From Candidatus Fukatsuia endosymbiont of Tuberolachnus salignus (GTDB lineage: Bacteria; Pseudomonadota; Gammaproteobacteria; Enterobacterales; Enterobacteriaceae): a stretch of 64,000 bases of DNA. Below the pieces are notes generated by a model. That model ran no database searches and was not told the DNA's origin. It saw nothing but the letters and a program-made list of their open reading frames with translations. Numbering within the stretch: the stretch's first letter is position 1; every line of letters starts with the position of its first letter. Both the position numbers and the translations under genes were made by a program. Location: positions 1,426,001 through 1,490,000 of the forward strand of contig NZ_OZ034983.1 of the NCBI RefSeq assembly GCF_964030845.1. The letters are read 5' to 3'. Below, piece by piece: positions 9,495 to 18,546 of this stretch.

Positions 9495-10235
9495 TTAAAT
9501 AAATTGCACACCGGGCTGCATAAACCTTTTTGGAATATATCGATCAAAACCGGTCGCCTCACAAAATTCTTTAAATTGGCCTACTGAACAAACCCCTGCT
9601 TTTTGAAAAATGTTAGTTTTGTACTTTTCTATAGTATCATGAGAAACATCAAGCGCTCTGGCTATCATTTTGCTGGGCAAAGATTGGTGTAAGTAGAACA
9701 CCACATCAAGTTCTCTTTTAGTGAATATGTCTGTAGGCGGATCCAATACTAATATAGAAGGTGTGAGTTTGCTCACATATTGAGGGAGGGAACAAAAATT
9801 TAATTTTCTTCCATAAAAAGCAGTGCCTATGCATTCTTTTTTTATTTCGTTACCAACAACCGTTTCCTTATAGAGAGGGAATTTCTCGGCGAAATAAGGT
9901 TGAAGTACCTTTTTTCGGGTATAAACTTGCGTTGAAATTATCCCAACACTTTTCCCTTTTTCAGCTTCCCTATCCCATCTTTGAAAATCTCCCGCAAACT
10001 CGGACCAAGGCGCGGGGCACTCGTTATCCAGTCGACCTTCAATATCAAAATTAACAGGTAAGTCAAAAACATCAAGCGCCGCTTCGTTAGCGTATACATA
10101 CCGTGACTCATTGTCTCTCACCCCCCAAGGTTGCCCACCAATTTCCATAAATGATTTGAAGGAAAATAATTCGAGGGAATCTACCGTAATTCGCTGAGAA
10201 TCAGGTATTTTTGCGTGATTGATATCATCATCCAT
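9495..10235 (-). CDS. PAS-LuxR family regulator (LuxR solo), paralogue 2
   Basis: 246 residues, with a strong AGGAGG ribosome binding site just before the ATG. The PAS-like sensor domain occupies about residues 25-155 (QPWGVRDNESRYVYANEAAL; a second conserved strand GTAFYGRKLNF). The LuxR HTH is at about 170-225: FTKRELDVVFYLHQSLPSKM is the conserved entry helix and VSHDTIEKYKTNIFQKAGV the recognition helix region. The end, FDRYIPKRFMQPGVQFI, is shared almost unchanged with the upstream paralogue. It lies 85 bases downstream of that paralogue on the same strand, so the two form a tandem duplication and may be co-transcribed. Inferred role: transcription regulator responding to an unknown small molecule. 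Confidence 0.82.
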   Translation of the reverse strand: MDDDINHAKIPDSQRITVDSLELFSFKSFMEIGGQPWGVRDNESRYVYANEAALDVFDLPVNFDIEGRLDNECPAPWSEFAGDFQRWDREAEKGKSVGIISTQVYTRKKVLQPYFAEKFPLYKETVVGNEIKKECIGTAFYGRKLNFCSLPQYVSKLTPSILVLDPPTDIFTKRELDVVFYLHQSLPSKMIARALDVSHDTIEKYKTNIFQKAGVCSVGQFKEFCEATGFDRYIPKRFMQPGVQFI

Positions 10236-10320
10236 AACAACCTCCTGAGTAAAGAATTAACTATTCACTAATAAGAGTCATTGTATTACGTGACTCACGT
10301 TACGTAGATTGGATAGGGAA

Positions 10321-11040
10321 TTAAACGAACTGTACACCGGGTTGTATGAATTTTTTGGGGATATATCGGTCAAGCCCCGTTTCCCTACAAAATTCTTTAA
10401 ATTGGTCTACTGAATAAACGCCCGCTTTTTGAAAAATTTTATCCTTGTACTTTCCTACCGTATTGTGAGAGACATTAAGCTTCCGTGCTATCACTTTAGC
10501 TGGCAAGGATTGTTGTAGGTAAAACACCACATCAAGTTCTCTTTCAGTGAACCTGCTTATGGGTGGAGTTAGTATCAATACAGAAGGAGTGAGTTTGCCA
10601 ACATATTGTGAAAAGGAATAAAAATTTAATTTTCTTGCGTTAAAAATAGTACCGATACACTCATTGAGTCCATTATAGAGTGGTGTTTTTTCAATATAGT
10701 AAGGTTCAAGTTTTTGCTCACGTCCCCATAACTGGGTTGAAATTATAGCAACATTTTTTCTGTTTTTTTCAGTCTCTCGATCATGCTTTCGGAATTCTGT
10801 GGCAAACTGGGCCCAAGGGGCAGGACATTCCTCATCTAATCGACCTTCAATATCAAACCCAATCGGCAGATTATGGGCATCCAAAGACACTTTATTCATA
10901 TAGACAAATCGTGATTCCTTATCCTTTATTCCCCAGGACTGACCACTGTTTTCCATAACTGACTTAAATGAAAGTGATTCAAGAGAGTTCACAGTAATCC
11001 CTTGAGAATCAGTTGCCTTTTCGTGATTAGCTTCGTCCAT
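10321..11040 (-). CDS. PAS-LuxR family regulator (LuxR solo), paralogue 3
   Basis: 239 residues, clearly a sister of the gene at 9495-10235: same layout, same opening (SLESLSFKSVMENSGQSWG) and same ending (RYIPKKFIQPGVQFV). PAS domain about 25-150 with SRFVYMNKVSLDAHNLP; LuxR HTH about 160-220 with FTERELDVVFYLQQSLPAKV and VSHNTVGKYKDKIFQKAGV. The Thr-Val of the recognition helix is typical of the LuxR family. It is the first gene of the minus-strand tandem pair. An upstream region of about 540 bases separates it from the divergent small ORFs, enough for its own promoter, though none could be assigned. Confidence 0.82.
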   Translation of the reverse strand: MDEANHEKATDSQGITVNSLESLSFKSVMENSGQSWGIKDKESRFVYMNKVSLDAHNLPIGFDIEGRLDEECPAPWAQFATEFRKHDRETEKNRKNVAIISTQLWGREQKLEPYYIEKTPLYNGLNECIGTIFNARKLNFYSFSQYVGKLTPSVLILTPPISRFTERELDVVFYLQQSLPAKVIARKLNVSHNTVGKYKDKIFQKAGVYSVDQFKEFCRETGLDRYIPKKFIQPGVQFV

Positions 11041-11579
11041 AGTAGCCCCCTAAATGTTTGAGCCTATACCCTAATATAGCGAAAACGGCCACAAAAAACC
11101 GAGGCTACGAGGAGCAAACAATACTCTATTTGCGTAAATATCACAAGACTACCCGTAATATTTTTTGTTAACGGTGTTTAACTTATTCAGTTTTTTGTGA
11201 CGCACTTTTGCCTGAGTCCGTTTATGTAAAATCCTTACAGGAAGAGACTCTAGAGTGGATACTTTCTGGCGCATTGTTTTTCCTAAACTTGCGGCACGAC
11301 GCTAAAGCTACAGTAGAAACAGAAATGAATTTTCTCCTATCTGAAAATTTTTTGTAAAACATGACTTAAAATCAAAGGCTTTATGTATATATAGTTGTCA
11401 ATATTATATCGGTTACCATAAAAATCAGAAAAAAGCTAGTCCCTCTATTTTAGACTAGTGCCACTTATCTTTTTCATTAGTATTACCCGACATAGGTAAT
11501 TGATACTCAATTATTTGCATTAGGTGAAAGTGATAGCTTTTAACGCAGGAGCCTGTACTGGTCTAATGGAGAAAATCGC
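11041..11579. other. Intergenic region between divergent genes
   Basis: An AT-rich stretch of about 540 bases that should carry the promoters of the minus-strand PAS-LuxR pair and of the plus-strand small ORFs. I found no RNA gene, no repeat family seen elsewhere in the window, and no ORF with recognisable coding content. Confidence 0.4.
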
Positions 11580-11786
11580 ATGAACGAATTTACTATCAGT
11601 ATTATATTCTGGGTAATTTGTTTGATTTTGTATGTGGTCTGGTTGGTGTGGACTATCAGGACAGGAAAGAAAGACGGCATAGATTTGACATATAAATATC
11701 ACGGGAAAAAGTTGAAATCTCGATCAATCCACTCGGGCTGGATACAGTCAGGATGGACACAAAGGAGACACGATGATGACGATTAA
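11580..11786 (+). CDS. Small single-pass membrane protein
   Basis: 68 residues with one hydrophobic helix (about residues 6-28: IIFWVICLILYVVWLVWTI) followed by a basic tail and a terminal run of Asp. The start follows GGAGAAAATCGC, a fair ribosome binding site. The stop codon overlaps the start of the next ORF, suggesting coupling. No family is recognised. Confidence 0.45.
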   Translation: MNEFTISIIFWVICLILYVVWLVWTIRTGKKDGIDLTYKYHGKKLKSRSIHSGWIQSGWTQRRHDDDD

Positions 11787-11982
11787 ATTGAAACCAAAGA
11801 TACGTTATAGATACGATGACCCCATCAAAATAGTAGATAATTTTTTGGTTCAATCAGGGCTTAATACCGTGTTTCCATGGCGTCACCCTGCTGATAGAAG
11901 ACCTTCTATACAGAGTATTAACGCTCTGATAAAAATGCTGGATCAAGCTGAAGCAATACTGGCGGAAAAGGGAGACAGATAA
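11773..11982 (+). CDS. Small hypothetical protein coupled to the upstream membrane ORF
   Basis: 69 residues. The start ATGATG overlaps the end of the preceding ORF by 14 bases, and AGGAGA lies directly upstream. It has a mixed-charge sequence with a C-terminal helix (INALIKMLDQAEAILAEKGD) and no signal or membrane segment. Position just upstream of the fourth PAS-LuxR gene suggests an accessory unit, but no function can be stated. Confidence 0.4.
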   Translation: MMTIKLKPKIRYRYDDPIKIVDNFLVQSGLNTVFPWRHPADRRPSIQSINALIKMLDQAEAILAEKGDR

Positions 11983-12059
11983 ATGATCTCATTGTTGTCA
12001 ACATGAGTGAAATAAATTATTTATATTACAATGCACGTAACTAAAAAAAGAGAAAAAAT

Positions 12060-12770
12060 ATGAATAAGATTAAAACTTCATTAAAATCATTCCCTCTTAT
12101 TTCTATTATGGAACATAGTGAAGATATTTGGGGCATAAAAGATTGTGAATCACGATTTATTTACACTAATCGGGCTTTTCGTGAATTTTTAAATATTCCT
12201 GCGTGCTTTAAAATCGAAGGAAAACGTGATGAGCAACTCCCCACGCCGGTAGCCGAATTTGCTTCGGAGCTGAAAAAGCAGGATCAAGAAACGATAAAGA
12301 GTGGACAAAGAGTCACGCTCATTAAAACACACTTTTTTGGTCGAAAGAAAAAATTAGAACCGTATCTCTATGAAAAATTTCCTTTGTATAATGAAAAAAA
12401 TGAGTGCGTAGGAACTGTTTTTTATGGAAAAAAAATGGATTTTATTTCTTTGCCACAATATGTAGATAAGGTTACACCTTCAGTACTCGCATTGGAGCCA
12501 CCAAGCGATCTGTTTACAGCATTTGAACTTAAAATTGTCTTTCATATACTACAGTCCTTAAGCGCCAAAGAGATAGGAGAAAAATTACATCGTTCTCCAC
12601 GGACGATAGAAAACCATCTGCAAGTCATGTACAGAAAATCGGATGTTAATTCATTGCCTGAGTTTAAAAGATTCTGTAATGAACATGGTTTTGATTGCTA
12701 TATCCCGCAAGAATTTATCCACCCTAGGATACAGTTTATTGAGAATAGGAGATATCATTATGAGCAATAG
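12060..12770 (+). CDS. PAS-LuxR family regulator (LuxR solo), paralogue 4
   Basis: 236 residues with an AGAGAAAAAAT leader before the ATG. The PAS-like domain covers about 15-145 (EDIWGIKDCESRFIYTNRAF; GTVFYGKKMDF), the LuxR HTH about 155-215. The entry helix is changed (FTAFELKIVFHILQSLSAKE) but the recognition helix is canonical (HRSPRTIENHLQVMYRKSDV) and the end again reads YIPQEFIHPRIQFIENRRY. It is closer to paralogues 2 and 3 than to paralogue 1. Its last codons overlap a small basic ORF, hinting at translational coupling. Confidence 0.82.
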   Translation: MNKIKTSLKSFPLISIMEHSEDIWGIKDCESRFIYTNRAFREFLNIPACFKIEGKRDEQLPTPVAEFASELKKQDQETIKSGQRVTLIKTHFFGRKKKLEPYLYEKFPLYNEKNECVGTVFYGKKMDFISLPQYVDKVTPSVLALEPPSDLFTAFELKIVFHILQSLSAKEIGEKLHRSPRTIENHLQVMYRKSDVNSLPEFKRFCNEHGFDCYIPQEFIHPRIQFIENRRYHYEQ

Positions 12771-12936
12771 ACAGAACAGAGCGAGAAAACGAGAGTTGAG
12801 AAATAAAGCATTAGAGGTTCAAAAAAAGCAAAGCAAAAAGGAAACGCTATTTAATCGATTAATAAATTGGTTCAAGAAGAAAAAAAGCCTAAACGTAAAT
12901 TACCTTAAATACATTTTATTTACTCGTAAAAAATAA
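12760..12936 (+). CDS. Small, very basic protein overlapping the PAS-LuxR gene end
   Basis: 58 residues starting MSNRQNRARKRELRNKALEV, with AGGAG seven bases before the ATG at 12760. It overlaps the preceding gene by 11 bases. About a third of the residues are Lys or Arg, so nucleic-acid binding is conceivable, but no family is recognised. The upstream in-frame ATG at 12643 would lie inside the PAS-LuxR frame and is unlikely. Confidence 0.5.
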   Translation: MSNRQNRARKRELRNKALEVQKKQSKKETLFNRLINWFKKKKSLNVNYLKYILFTRKK

Positions 12937-13149
12937 TGTGTTTAACACAAGATGTCTTTTTACCTATAAATAATTTTTTAATATCATTAAATTTTATATT
13001 AGTAATTTTTATCTATAGAATATTTATGAGTATCTGGATTGCTTAGGGCGTAGGCGTGAAAAAAATGAGAGAGTGTTTAGAATTCTATGTCAGCATAAAG
13101 GCTAGATCATAATTTTACCATCAAATCTTCCTTCAAAATAAATAGCGAA

Positions 13150-13185
13150 TTTTGATACCTGAACAACCTATTGAATACATGACAT
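13150..13185 (+). mobile_element. Terminal fragment of an IS1-family element
   Basis: About 35 bases (TTTTGATACCTGAACAACCT then ATTGAATACATGAC) are the same as the right end of the IS1-family relic at 21938-22326. No further IS1 sequence precedes it, so it is only a scar. Confidence 0.65.
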
Positions 13186-13195
13186 TTTTTTATTG

Positions 13196-13360
13196 CCTAT
13201 TTTTAAAAGTGTCAAATTGGTGACATGAAGGTCCAAGAAAAAAATAACATGGTCGATGTCTATAAAACAGGTTTCAAACAAGGCTACCTTGGATGCTGGA
13301 AAAGTGAGTTATTTGACGATGAATGACAGAAAGGAACCTTCGCTCAGTGCAAGGACAGGT
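13196..13360 (+). repeat. 160-bp direct repeat, copy B, flanking the PAS-LuxR cluster
   Basis: Diverged copy of 7680-7840. Its internal ORF (13225-13326) is shortened to 33 residues: MKVQEKNNMVDVYKTGFKQG, then YLGCWKSELFDDE and a stop. With copy A it brackets all four PAS-LuxR genes. Confidence 0.8.
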
Positions 13361-13489
13361 CGAAATGAAGAGGCAACATATTGATAAATAGTGACTGAAA
13401 AGTGGTGTTTTGTCGTGTTTTGTTGCCTATTATTTAATCTAAAATAATATATCTGTTTGTTTTAAATAATTTATTTTATTTTTGAATGG

Positions 13490-13735
13490 CTTTACGTTGA
13501 ATATCTAGCTTCATTACCTTCCGCCGTATAGCCCGAATCTAAACCCGATAGAGCGATTGTGGAAGGTGATGAATGAGCAAACACGAAACAATAGATATTA
13601 CCCATCTAAACAGAGTTTTAAGAACGATATCTTAAACTTCTTTGAGGTGAAGCTACCACAAATGGCAAGTTCTCTGGTATCTCGCTTAACCGATAATTTC
13701 CAGGCGCTAAATCCTGCATCTTGATTTCACTTGGG
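13490..13735 (+). pseudogene. 3' remnant of an IS630-family element
   Basis: This encodes the C-terminal third of the transposase found complete at 635-1657 (LPPYSPNLNPIERLWKVMNE) and runs to the same terminal inverted repeat (CATCTTGATTTCACTTGGGT). The 5' two thirds are missing. The element inserted at a TA inside the neighbouring IS3/IS481-type transposase gene, the rest of which follows. Confidence 0.88.
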
Positions 13736-14253
13736 TATATACAGAGAAAAATGCCTTGGTTGCCGCAGATATGTTAAACGATCAGGTGCTGCCATTACAT
13801 GATGAGCAAGCGGTTCCCTTATTGCGTATCCTGACCGACAGAGGGTCAGAATACTCGGGGAAAAAGGAAACCCATGCGTATCAGCTTTACCTGGAGCTAG
13901 AAGATATCGAGCATACGCGGACCAAGGCATACAGCCCGCAGACTAATGGTATCTGTGAGCGGTTTCATAAGACGATGAAAAATGAAGGCTATGACGTGAT
14001 GTTTCGGCGTAAAATTTATTCATCATTGGAAGACATTCAGCAAGACATCGATAAATGGCTCGCATTCTACAACAGAGAGCGACCTCATTCAGGCTGGTAT
14101 TGTTATGGCAAAACCCCCTGGGAAACTTGGATTGCATCAAAAGAGTTAGTAAAAGAAAAACAACTCGATAATTTATTTGAACCATCGCACACTCAGACTA
14201 CTCTGACAAATTCGATCGCTTAGCTTGTGTCTGTCAGGTTAAGTTTGAGCTAC
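13736..14253 (+). pseudogene. IS3/IS481-type transposase, C-terminal part (rve integrase core)
   Basis: The frame is open from 13738 to the stop at 14223. It encodes the second half of an integrase core: LTDRGSEYSG carries the second catalytic Asp and NGICERFHKTMKNE the Glu; the first Asp and the N-terminal DNA-binding part are missing. AFYNRERPHSG and TPWETW are typical family endings. TGTCTGTCAGGTTAAG just after the stop is probably the IS terminal repeat. It was truncated by the adjacent IS630 relic. Confidence 0.78.
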
Positions 14254-14421
14254 TACAATTCCTGGTGATCGACGTCCTTGCTGGCACGTTTACCTGGAAA
14301 ACGCCATCGGCAGGCGTGTTCTGGTAAAAAATACTTTTTAACTAACCCTCTTGTACCTTTATTCGGATACCTTAGCGTTGACCATCGGGGTAATACTTTG
14401 AATATCTCGCTGCCTACATAG

Positions 14422-14929
14422 CTAGAGATCACTGTGCTTGTAATAGTTTCCCCATTCCCACAATTTGGGACTGAGGATCTTGATTAATTCACCAGTAATC
14501 TTGCTCGGGAGAGACTTAATGGCTTCTTTGGTGTTACGAATAAACATTAACACATTGTATTTAATTAGTTTAATCAGTAATTTTTCCTTGTGTTTACGGA
14601 TATTGAACCCCAAAAAACCAAATCCCTTACTAATATGCGTAATCGTTTTCTTCTCTATCGAGAGTGACAAACCACGTTTTTTTTGGAACGCGGGTATTAA
14701 CGGTTTTATCGTATTCTCCAACACTTTTATTGATGCACAGAGTGATAACGAAGTCATCAGGATAGGAGATAAAATTCACTTTATCAGACTTTTTGGGCAC
14801 CGCTTGTTTAATGTGTTGCTCTAATCCCGCTAATGTCAGCAACATTAATATTGGGGAGATAATACCGCCTGACGATTTCGCATAGGTTCTAAGTAATGTC
14901 TGCTTAGGATAAACGTTCTTACTTCTCAA
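14422..14929 (-). pseudogene. Group II intron reverse transcriptase/maturase, frameshifted fragment
   Basis: Two overlapping minus-strand frames together resemble the second half of a group II intron-encoded protein. The first (from 14929) has SGGIISPILMLLTLAGLEQH and FISYPDDFVI, i.e. RT motif 5 with YADD changed to YPDD. The second (14757-14422) continues with KTITHISKGFGFLGFNIRKH and the maturase-domain pattern KITGELIKILSPKLWEWGNYY. A frameshift near 14700-14757 separates them, and the N-terminal finger domain is absent. It abuts the end of rfaH, so this is decayed intron debris. Confidence 0.82.
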
Positions 14930-15404
14930 AATGACGGTTGTCCAAACTTTGCGTCACTTGGCTATTAAGCATGTTCAACAATAGGATTGAGCGTGTTTCT
15001 CCATCCGGTTCAGTATAAATAGCCTGTAATCCAGCAAAAATTCCTTCAGTAACCCGTACAACGTCACCCAGTACCGGCAGCCTAGGATCAGACATTTTAT
15101 GCATCATATGTAACTTTATATCATCAATGACCAATTGTGGAATAATCACCGGATGTATTCCAAAACGTACAAAATGGCTAACACCACGAGTGGCTTTGAT
15201 CGTTGTGGTATGAATATTTTCAGGGCTAAACTCGGTGAATAAATAGTTAGGGAATAAAGGCTCAGTTACCGTGATCCGTTTTCTGCGGAAAATTTTTTCC
15301 ATTTCCACTGTCGGTGTCAAACAAACGACTCCTTGTCGTTCCAAATGTTCTTGCGCACGTAACTGTTGAGCGCGTTTACAATAGAGTAAATACCAAGACT
15401 TCAT
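14919..15404 (-). CDS. rfaH: Transcription antiterminator RfaH
   Basis: 161 residues against 162 in E. coli. RfaH is the NusG paralogue that binds RNA polymerase paused at ops sites and lets it read through long operons for LPS core, capsule, haemolysin and conjugation genes. The NGN domain starts [20 protein letters not shown] and includes [18 protein letters not shown]; the KOW region follows ([20 protein letters not shown]). Its start overlaps the end of yejK by 4 bases, an arrangement unlike E. coli, where rfaH sits beside the tat genes; co-transcription with yejK is inferred. The 3' end touches the intron fragment. Confidence 0.93.
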   Translation of the reverse strand: MKSWYLLYCKRAQQLRAQEHLERQGVVCLTPTVEMEKIFRRKRITVTEPLFPNYLFTEFSPENIHTTTIKATRGVSHFVRFGIHPVIIPQLVIDDIKLHMMHKMSDPRLPVLGDVVRVTEGIFAGLQAIYTEPDGETRSILLLNMLNSQVTQSLDNRHFEK

Positions 15405-16414
15405 GATGTTGTACTCCCACCCGAAGAGCGCCTTAGCTGATCACGTAAATTCGGAGGCGTGCCTTTGATGGTCAATGTGTCAGTCGCTGCGTCCCAAAGA
15501 ACACGTTCACCCAGCAGCTGCACATCAAAATTGACAGTTAAACCCCCTCCGCTCCCCACAAATTTCTTCAATTGACGTAATGTTGTACGATCTCCCGGGA
15601 AGCTTTCTTCAAGAACGTATCCCTGTTCATTAGAAAACTGCTGAAGATTTTTCTCGCCTAAAACAGGTAGCTCTTGTGATAATGCATGTAGTTCAATTTC
15701 TTCACCAGTTTGTAATCGTTCATTACAATAACTGTACACTTGCTGTCGATACGATTGCTGCTCTTTTTTATCTAATTGCGCATCAGCACAATAGTCATCA
15801 ACTGCCTGTAATAAGCCACGATTTTGTGCTTTAGTGTCTAAACCTTCAGTGGCCGCCAGGAAATCCATAAAGAAATCGGATATTTTGCGTCCTACTCGTC
15901 CTTTTAGGAAAGTGAGATAACGTTTCGATTGCAGGTTAGTTTCCCATTCGGTCAAATCAATACGAGCCACAATATCGGCATGGTTAATATCCAGATGATG
16001 TGTGATGCTCAGATCAAGCTGTTCATCAACACGCATACTATTACAACTGTTAAGAAACGCGATCAACAAATACTCGACAGCTAGATAGCGGTATTGACAG
16101 AACAGTAGAGTTCCACTCTCAGCAAACGAATATTTTGCTAGTTCATCACGTAGACGACCTGTAGCTGTGTGAGTAAAACTTAAGAAATCTCCATCACCCT
16201 TACGACTGAGTTTTAATGCATTAGCTAACTCACTTTGCTCATCAAACTGTCCATAAGCTTTGCTTTTTGTACTGTAGACACGGTGTAACTCGGTCATCAT
16301 CTCTTTGACAACCGTGTCGGTTGACAGCAAAGAATCTCGTAGCACCATGCTAAATTTTTGATTGTCATCTTTGATCAATTGACGTAAAGCCATCTGATCG
16401 ATATTCAGGCTCAT
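15401..16414 (-). CDS. yejK: Nucleoid-associated protein YejK (NdpA)
   Basis: 337 residues against 335 in E. coli. YejK is a conserved gammaproteobacterial nucleoid-associated protein linked to topoisomerase activity. Start [20 protein letters not shown] and features such as [20 protein letters not shown] match the family along its length. AAGGAGTACC precedes the ATG. As in E. coli it is divergent from yejM, but yejL, normally between them on the yejM strand, is missing: the 244-base gap holds no ORF for it. Confidence 0.93.
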   Translation of the reverse strand: MSLNIDQMALRQLIKDDNQKFSMVLRDSLLSTDTVVKEMMTELHRVYSTKSKAYGQFDEQSELANALKLSRKGDGDFLSFTHTATGRLRDELAKYSFAESGTLLFCQYRYLAVEYLLIAFLNSCNSMRVDEQLDLSITHHLDINHADIVARIDLTEWETNLQSKRYLTFLKGRVGRKISDFFMDFLAATEGLDTKAQNRGLLQAVDDYCADAQLDKKEQQSYRQQVYSYCNERLQTGEEIELHALSQELPVLGEKNLQQFSNEQGYVLEESFPGDRTTLRQLKKFVGSGGGLTVNFDVQLLGERVLWDAATDTLTIKGTPPNLRDQLRRSSGGSTTS

Positions 16415-16658
16415 GAAAGGTACTCCTTTTGGAAAACTGCCTATTCAAACACCTATGGATCCTGGCTGCAACTAAAAGCGATAACTGTGCTCAATAAGTC
16501 GCTAATGCTGTAAAATCGTATTTTTATCAGGTAGTATGTGTGGTTTTGTCAACGGGTAAAAATACAATTTTATCCAACACTATGCTTGCGTAATGGCATT
16601 TGCTGCCTCAATATGTGATGATGAAACTCATTAATTTATCAGTTAATACAACCTCAAT

Positions 16659-18467
16659 ATGGTGACAAATCGTCAGCGCTACCGCGAAAATGTGTCCGGG
16701 ATGATCAGTTGGGGGCATTGGTTTGCCTTATTTAATATCCTTTTCAGCCTGGCGATAGGCAGTCGATACCTGTTCGTTTCTAATTGGCCGGCTTCCCTGC
16801 CGGGCAGAATTTATGCCTTGACCAGTTGGCTTGGGCATTTTAGTTTCATTGTTTTTGTCGCTTATGTATTGATAATCTTTCCTCTGACTTTCCTGGTGAT
16901 GTCACAACGCGTACTGCGCTTTATTTCCGTGGTACTCGCCACTGTGGGGCTAACACTGTTACTGATCGACAGTGAAGTTTTCACTCGTTTCCATTTGCAT
17001 CTTAATTCGGTGATATGGGAATTAATTGCTGATCCAGAGCAAGACGAGCTTACCCGTGATAAGCTATTCATCTTTTTTTGTGTACCGATCATTTTTCTGA
17101 TTGAGATGTTCTTTGGTACCTGGTGCTGGCAGAGACTACGTAGCCTGAATCGTAAACCCGTTGTTAAGCCACTGGTAGCACTATTTACCGGGGCATTTTT
17201 TGCATCACATCTTATGTATAGTTGGGCTGACGCCAACTTTTATCGACCAATAACTATGCAACGGGCAAATTTACCGCTATCTCATCCAATGACTGCCCGT
17301 AATTTTTTAGAAAAGCACGGTATGCTAGATAAGCAAGAGTATCAGCGTCGTCTGATTGAACAAGGCAGCCCTGATGCTTTGGCTGTTGAATATCCCCTCA
17401 ATAAGATCAGTTTTAGCGGCAAAAACATGGATGGTGAAGATAATGGCTACAATTTACTGCTGATCCTCATCGATGGCATTCGTAGCAGTAATCTCGCGTC
17501 AGATATGCCGATACTGACTCAATTTGCTGATGCTAATCTGCAATTTACTCGCCATTACAGCTCAGGTAATCGACAAAATACCGGTTTATTTGGTCTGTTT
17601 TACGGTATATCGCCGACTTATCTCGGTGGCATTCTTGCCGCACGTAAACCTTCCGCCTTGATTAACGCATTAGACACACGGGGCTACCAATTCGGCCTGT
17701 TTTCTTCTGATGGTTTCAAGTCATCTTTGTACCGGCAGGCATTATTGAGTGATTTTTCGTTACCTACGCCGATACAACAGAATGACAGCGTAACAACCAC
17801 ACAGTGGCAGCAATGGTTAATCAATCGCAGTACCGACAGAAAATGGTTCTCATACATTAATTTCAATGGCGCGACAGAAGATCAGAACAAAACAGCAGAG
17901 AAGGGACTCCCTTTGTCGACTGATTTTATCCACCACTATCAGGCAAGTGCCCAAAATACTGATCGGAACATCATGACCATCATTGCAACACTAAAGAAAA
18001 ATTATCAGTGGGATAAAACAGTTGTGATCATCACCGCTGCTCATGGTATTGAATTCAATGACAGCGGTGATGGTACCTGGGGAGCGGGGAGTAAATTTAA
18101 TCGTGAGCAGCTTCAGGTGCCGCTTATTATCCACTGGCCAGATAGATCGGCTCAAAAGATCGATAAGCTGACCAATCATGAGGATATTATGGTGACCCTG
18201 ATGCAACATTTACTACATGTTAACACCCCGCCACAGGATTATTCTCAAGGTGAAGATTTGTTTGCTATTAAACGCAAGAATAATTGGGTGACAACGGGTG
18301 ATGACGGTATGTTAGTGATCACCACCCCGACGCAAACCATATTGTTACATGATGACGGTAATTATCGCACCTATGACCAGCAGGGTAACGAAATAAAAGA
18401 TCATAAACCTCCACTCGCACTGTTACTGCAAGTGTTAACGGAAACAAAACGTTTCATTGCTAATTAG
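16659..18467 (+). CDS. yejM: Inner membrane sulfatase-like protein YejM (PbgA/LapC)
   Basis: 602 residues, slightly longer than the 586 in E. coli. YejM sits in the inner membrane, senses periplasmic LPS and controls LpxC turnover through LapB, setting LPS synthesis. Five transmembrane helices fall in the first 200 residues (WGHWFALFNILFSLAIG; SFIVFVAYVLIIFPLTFLV), followed by a large alkaline-phosphatase/sulfatase-type periplasmic domain (LLLILIDGIRSSN; VVIITAAHGIEFND). The metal-binding Thr of true sulfatases is not evident (IDGIRSS), in keeping with a non-enzymatic role. The N-terminus MVTNRQRYRENVS matches the family. Confidence 0.93.
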   Translation: MVTNRQRYRENVSGMISWGHWFALFNILFSLAIGSRYLFVSNWPASLPGRIYALTSWLGHFSFIVFVAYVLIIFPLTFLVMSQRVLRFISVVLATVGLTLLLIDSEVFTRFHLHLNSVIWELIADPEQDELTRDKLFIFFCVPIIFLIEMFFGTWCWQRLRSLNRKPVVKPLVALFTGAFFASHLMYSWADANFYRPITMQRANLPLSHPMTARNFLEKHGMLDKQEYQRRLIEQGSPDALAVEYPLNKISFSGKNMDGEDNGYNLLLILIDGIRSSNLASDMPILTQFADANLQFTRHYSSGNRQNTGLFGLFYGISPTYLGGILAARKPSALINALDTRGYQFGLFSSDGFKSSLYRQALLSDFSLPTPIQQNDSVTTTQWQQWLINRSTDRKWFSYINFNGATEDQNKTAEKGLPLSTDFIHHYQASAQNTDRNIMTIIATLKKNYQWDKTVVIITAAHGIEFNDSGDGTWGAGSKFNREQLQVPLIIHWPDRSAQKIDKLTNHEDIMVTLMQHLLHVNTPPQDYSQGEDLFAIKRKNNWVTTGDDGMLVITTPTQTILLHDDGNYRTYDQQGNEIKDHKPPLALLLQVLTETKRFIAN

Positions 18468-18470
18468 TTA

Positions 18471-18530
18471 GAGCCTATTCGAGAACGTCGTGAATACACA
18501 ATACAATAGATCTTGAACCATTTTACAACT
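18471..18530 (+). repeat. Miniature inverted-repeat family 1, short derivative
   Basis: The left terminus TTAGAGCCTATTCGAGAACG stands immediately behind the yejM stop, followed by AATACAATAGATCTTGAACC, which resembles the family's right end (AATACAATAGATTTCGAACA in the copy at 34672). The interior is mostly deleted. Confidence 0.6.
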
Positions 18531-18546
18531 TCATGGAAACGACACG

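Noticed and set aside
11041..11579. Possible small RNA in the gap between divergent genes
   Set aside because: No convincing promoter-terminator pair or conserved structure could be seen.
7970..12770. A LuxI/LuxR quorum-sensing system
   Set aside because: The sensors are PAS-like, not autoinducer-binding domains, and no luxI homologue was seen.
12643..12936. 97-codon ORF starting inside the fourth PAS-LuxR gene
   Set aside because: The first 39 codons are a shadow frame of the regulator; the ribosome binding site supports the shorter start at 12760.
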